Assembly: GCA_034660395.1 (NCBI GenBank)
Contig: JAYEJA010000002.1
Location: 1-6,434 of the forward strand
Source: JAQVEM01 sp034660395
GTDB lineage: Bacteria > Actinomycetota > Humimicrobiia > Humimicrobiales > Humimicrobiaceae
Direction: 5' to 3'
Length of the DNA: 6,434 nucleotides
In this document: one piece after another, positions 6,345 to 6,434 of the stretch
Position numbering within the stretch: the stretch's first letter is position 1
How the letters are laid out: the number at the start of each line of letters is the position of its first letter
Made by a program: the position numbers and the translations under genes
The notes under the pieces: generated by a model
Database searches by the model: none
What the model saw: only the letters and a program-made list of their open reading frames with translations
Told to the model about the DNA's origin: nothing

Positions 6345-6434
6345 AGTAAAGGACGTTGTTTCGCTCTTTTCGGAAGAACATCATCTTCCTTGGTAAATTT
6401 CTCTCTGGTATTAAATAATCTCTGCAGGTTATTT
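6345..6434 (-). pseudogene. Aldehyde:ferredoxin oxidoreductase-like gene, upstream fragment (runs off window)
   Basis: 29 codons read NNLQRLFNTREKFTKEDD, then VLPKRAKQRPL, up to the IS. This resembles the conserved late segment of AOR proteins (N-L-x-R-x-F-N-x-R-E-x-F-x-R-x-D-D-x-L-P-x-R). The frame continues beyond the window, so the size and N-terminal domains cannot be seen. With the IS present, translation runs 12 codons into the element and stops at TGA (6305-6307), so the product loses its native last 47 or so residues. Whether the truncated protein still folds is unknown. Read with 5668-5809, it rebuilds an uninterrupted AOR-like C-terminus. Confidence 0.75.

Noticed and set aside
120..6378. 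13-base match GAAAAGAGCGAAA between 120-132 (plus) and about 6366-6378 (minus)
   Set aside because: A single 13-base match in a window of this size is expected about once by chance, and the flanks do not align further.

Overview
The window is AT-rich bacterial DNA, and every convincing gene lies on the minus strand, so transcription runs from high to low coordinates. The gene content points to a strict anaerobe: an oxygen-sensitive glycyl radical enzyme with its radical-SAM activase, a two-subunit aconitase X (an Fe-S or iron dehydratase), and part of an aldehyde:ferredoxin oxidoreductase (AOR)-like gene. Strong GGAGG-type ribosome binding sites, low GC and Lys/Glu-rich proteins fit a Clostridia-like Firmicute, possibly a thermophile. 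The lineage is inference.

Layout in the direction of transcription: (1) 6434-5668, the 3' end of an AOR-like gene, split by a 535-bp IS200-type insertion (about 5810-6344) that holds one HUH/Y1 transposase gene (5841-6272) and a terminal palindrome near each end. Removing the IS on paper rejoins the AOR reading frame exactly. (2) 5667-5493, a spacer with a degenerate copy of the IS right end and a plausible promoter. (3) 5492-3815, aconitase X large and small subunits, overlapping by 11 nt. (4) 3814-3565, a 250-nt AT-rich gap. (5) 3564-1147, a glycyl radical enzyme that looks like trans-4-hydroxy-L-proline dehydratase (HypD). (6) 1092-175, its activating enzyme, which seems to start at an ATA codon. 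(7) 174-1, no gene that can be supported.

The central idea is that two unrelated, metal- or radical-dependent dehydratases sit next to each other. HypD-type enzymes dehydrate trans-4-hydroxyproline to pyrroline-5-carboxylate. Characterised bacterial aconitase X proteins dehydrate cis-3-hydroxyproline to pyrroline-2-carboxylate. If both assignments hold, this is an anaerobic locus that processes two hydroxyproline isomers. No pyrroline reductase, epimerase, transporter or regulator lies inside the window. The substrates are inferred from family membership and active-site residues.

Start sites were revised from ribosome binding site placement: ATA at 1092 for the activase (the first ATG would remove the radical-SAM cysteines), ATG at 4240 for the aconitase X small subunit and GTG at 5492 for the large subunit.
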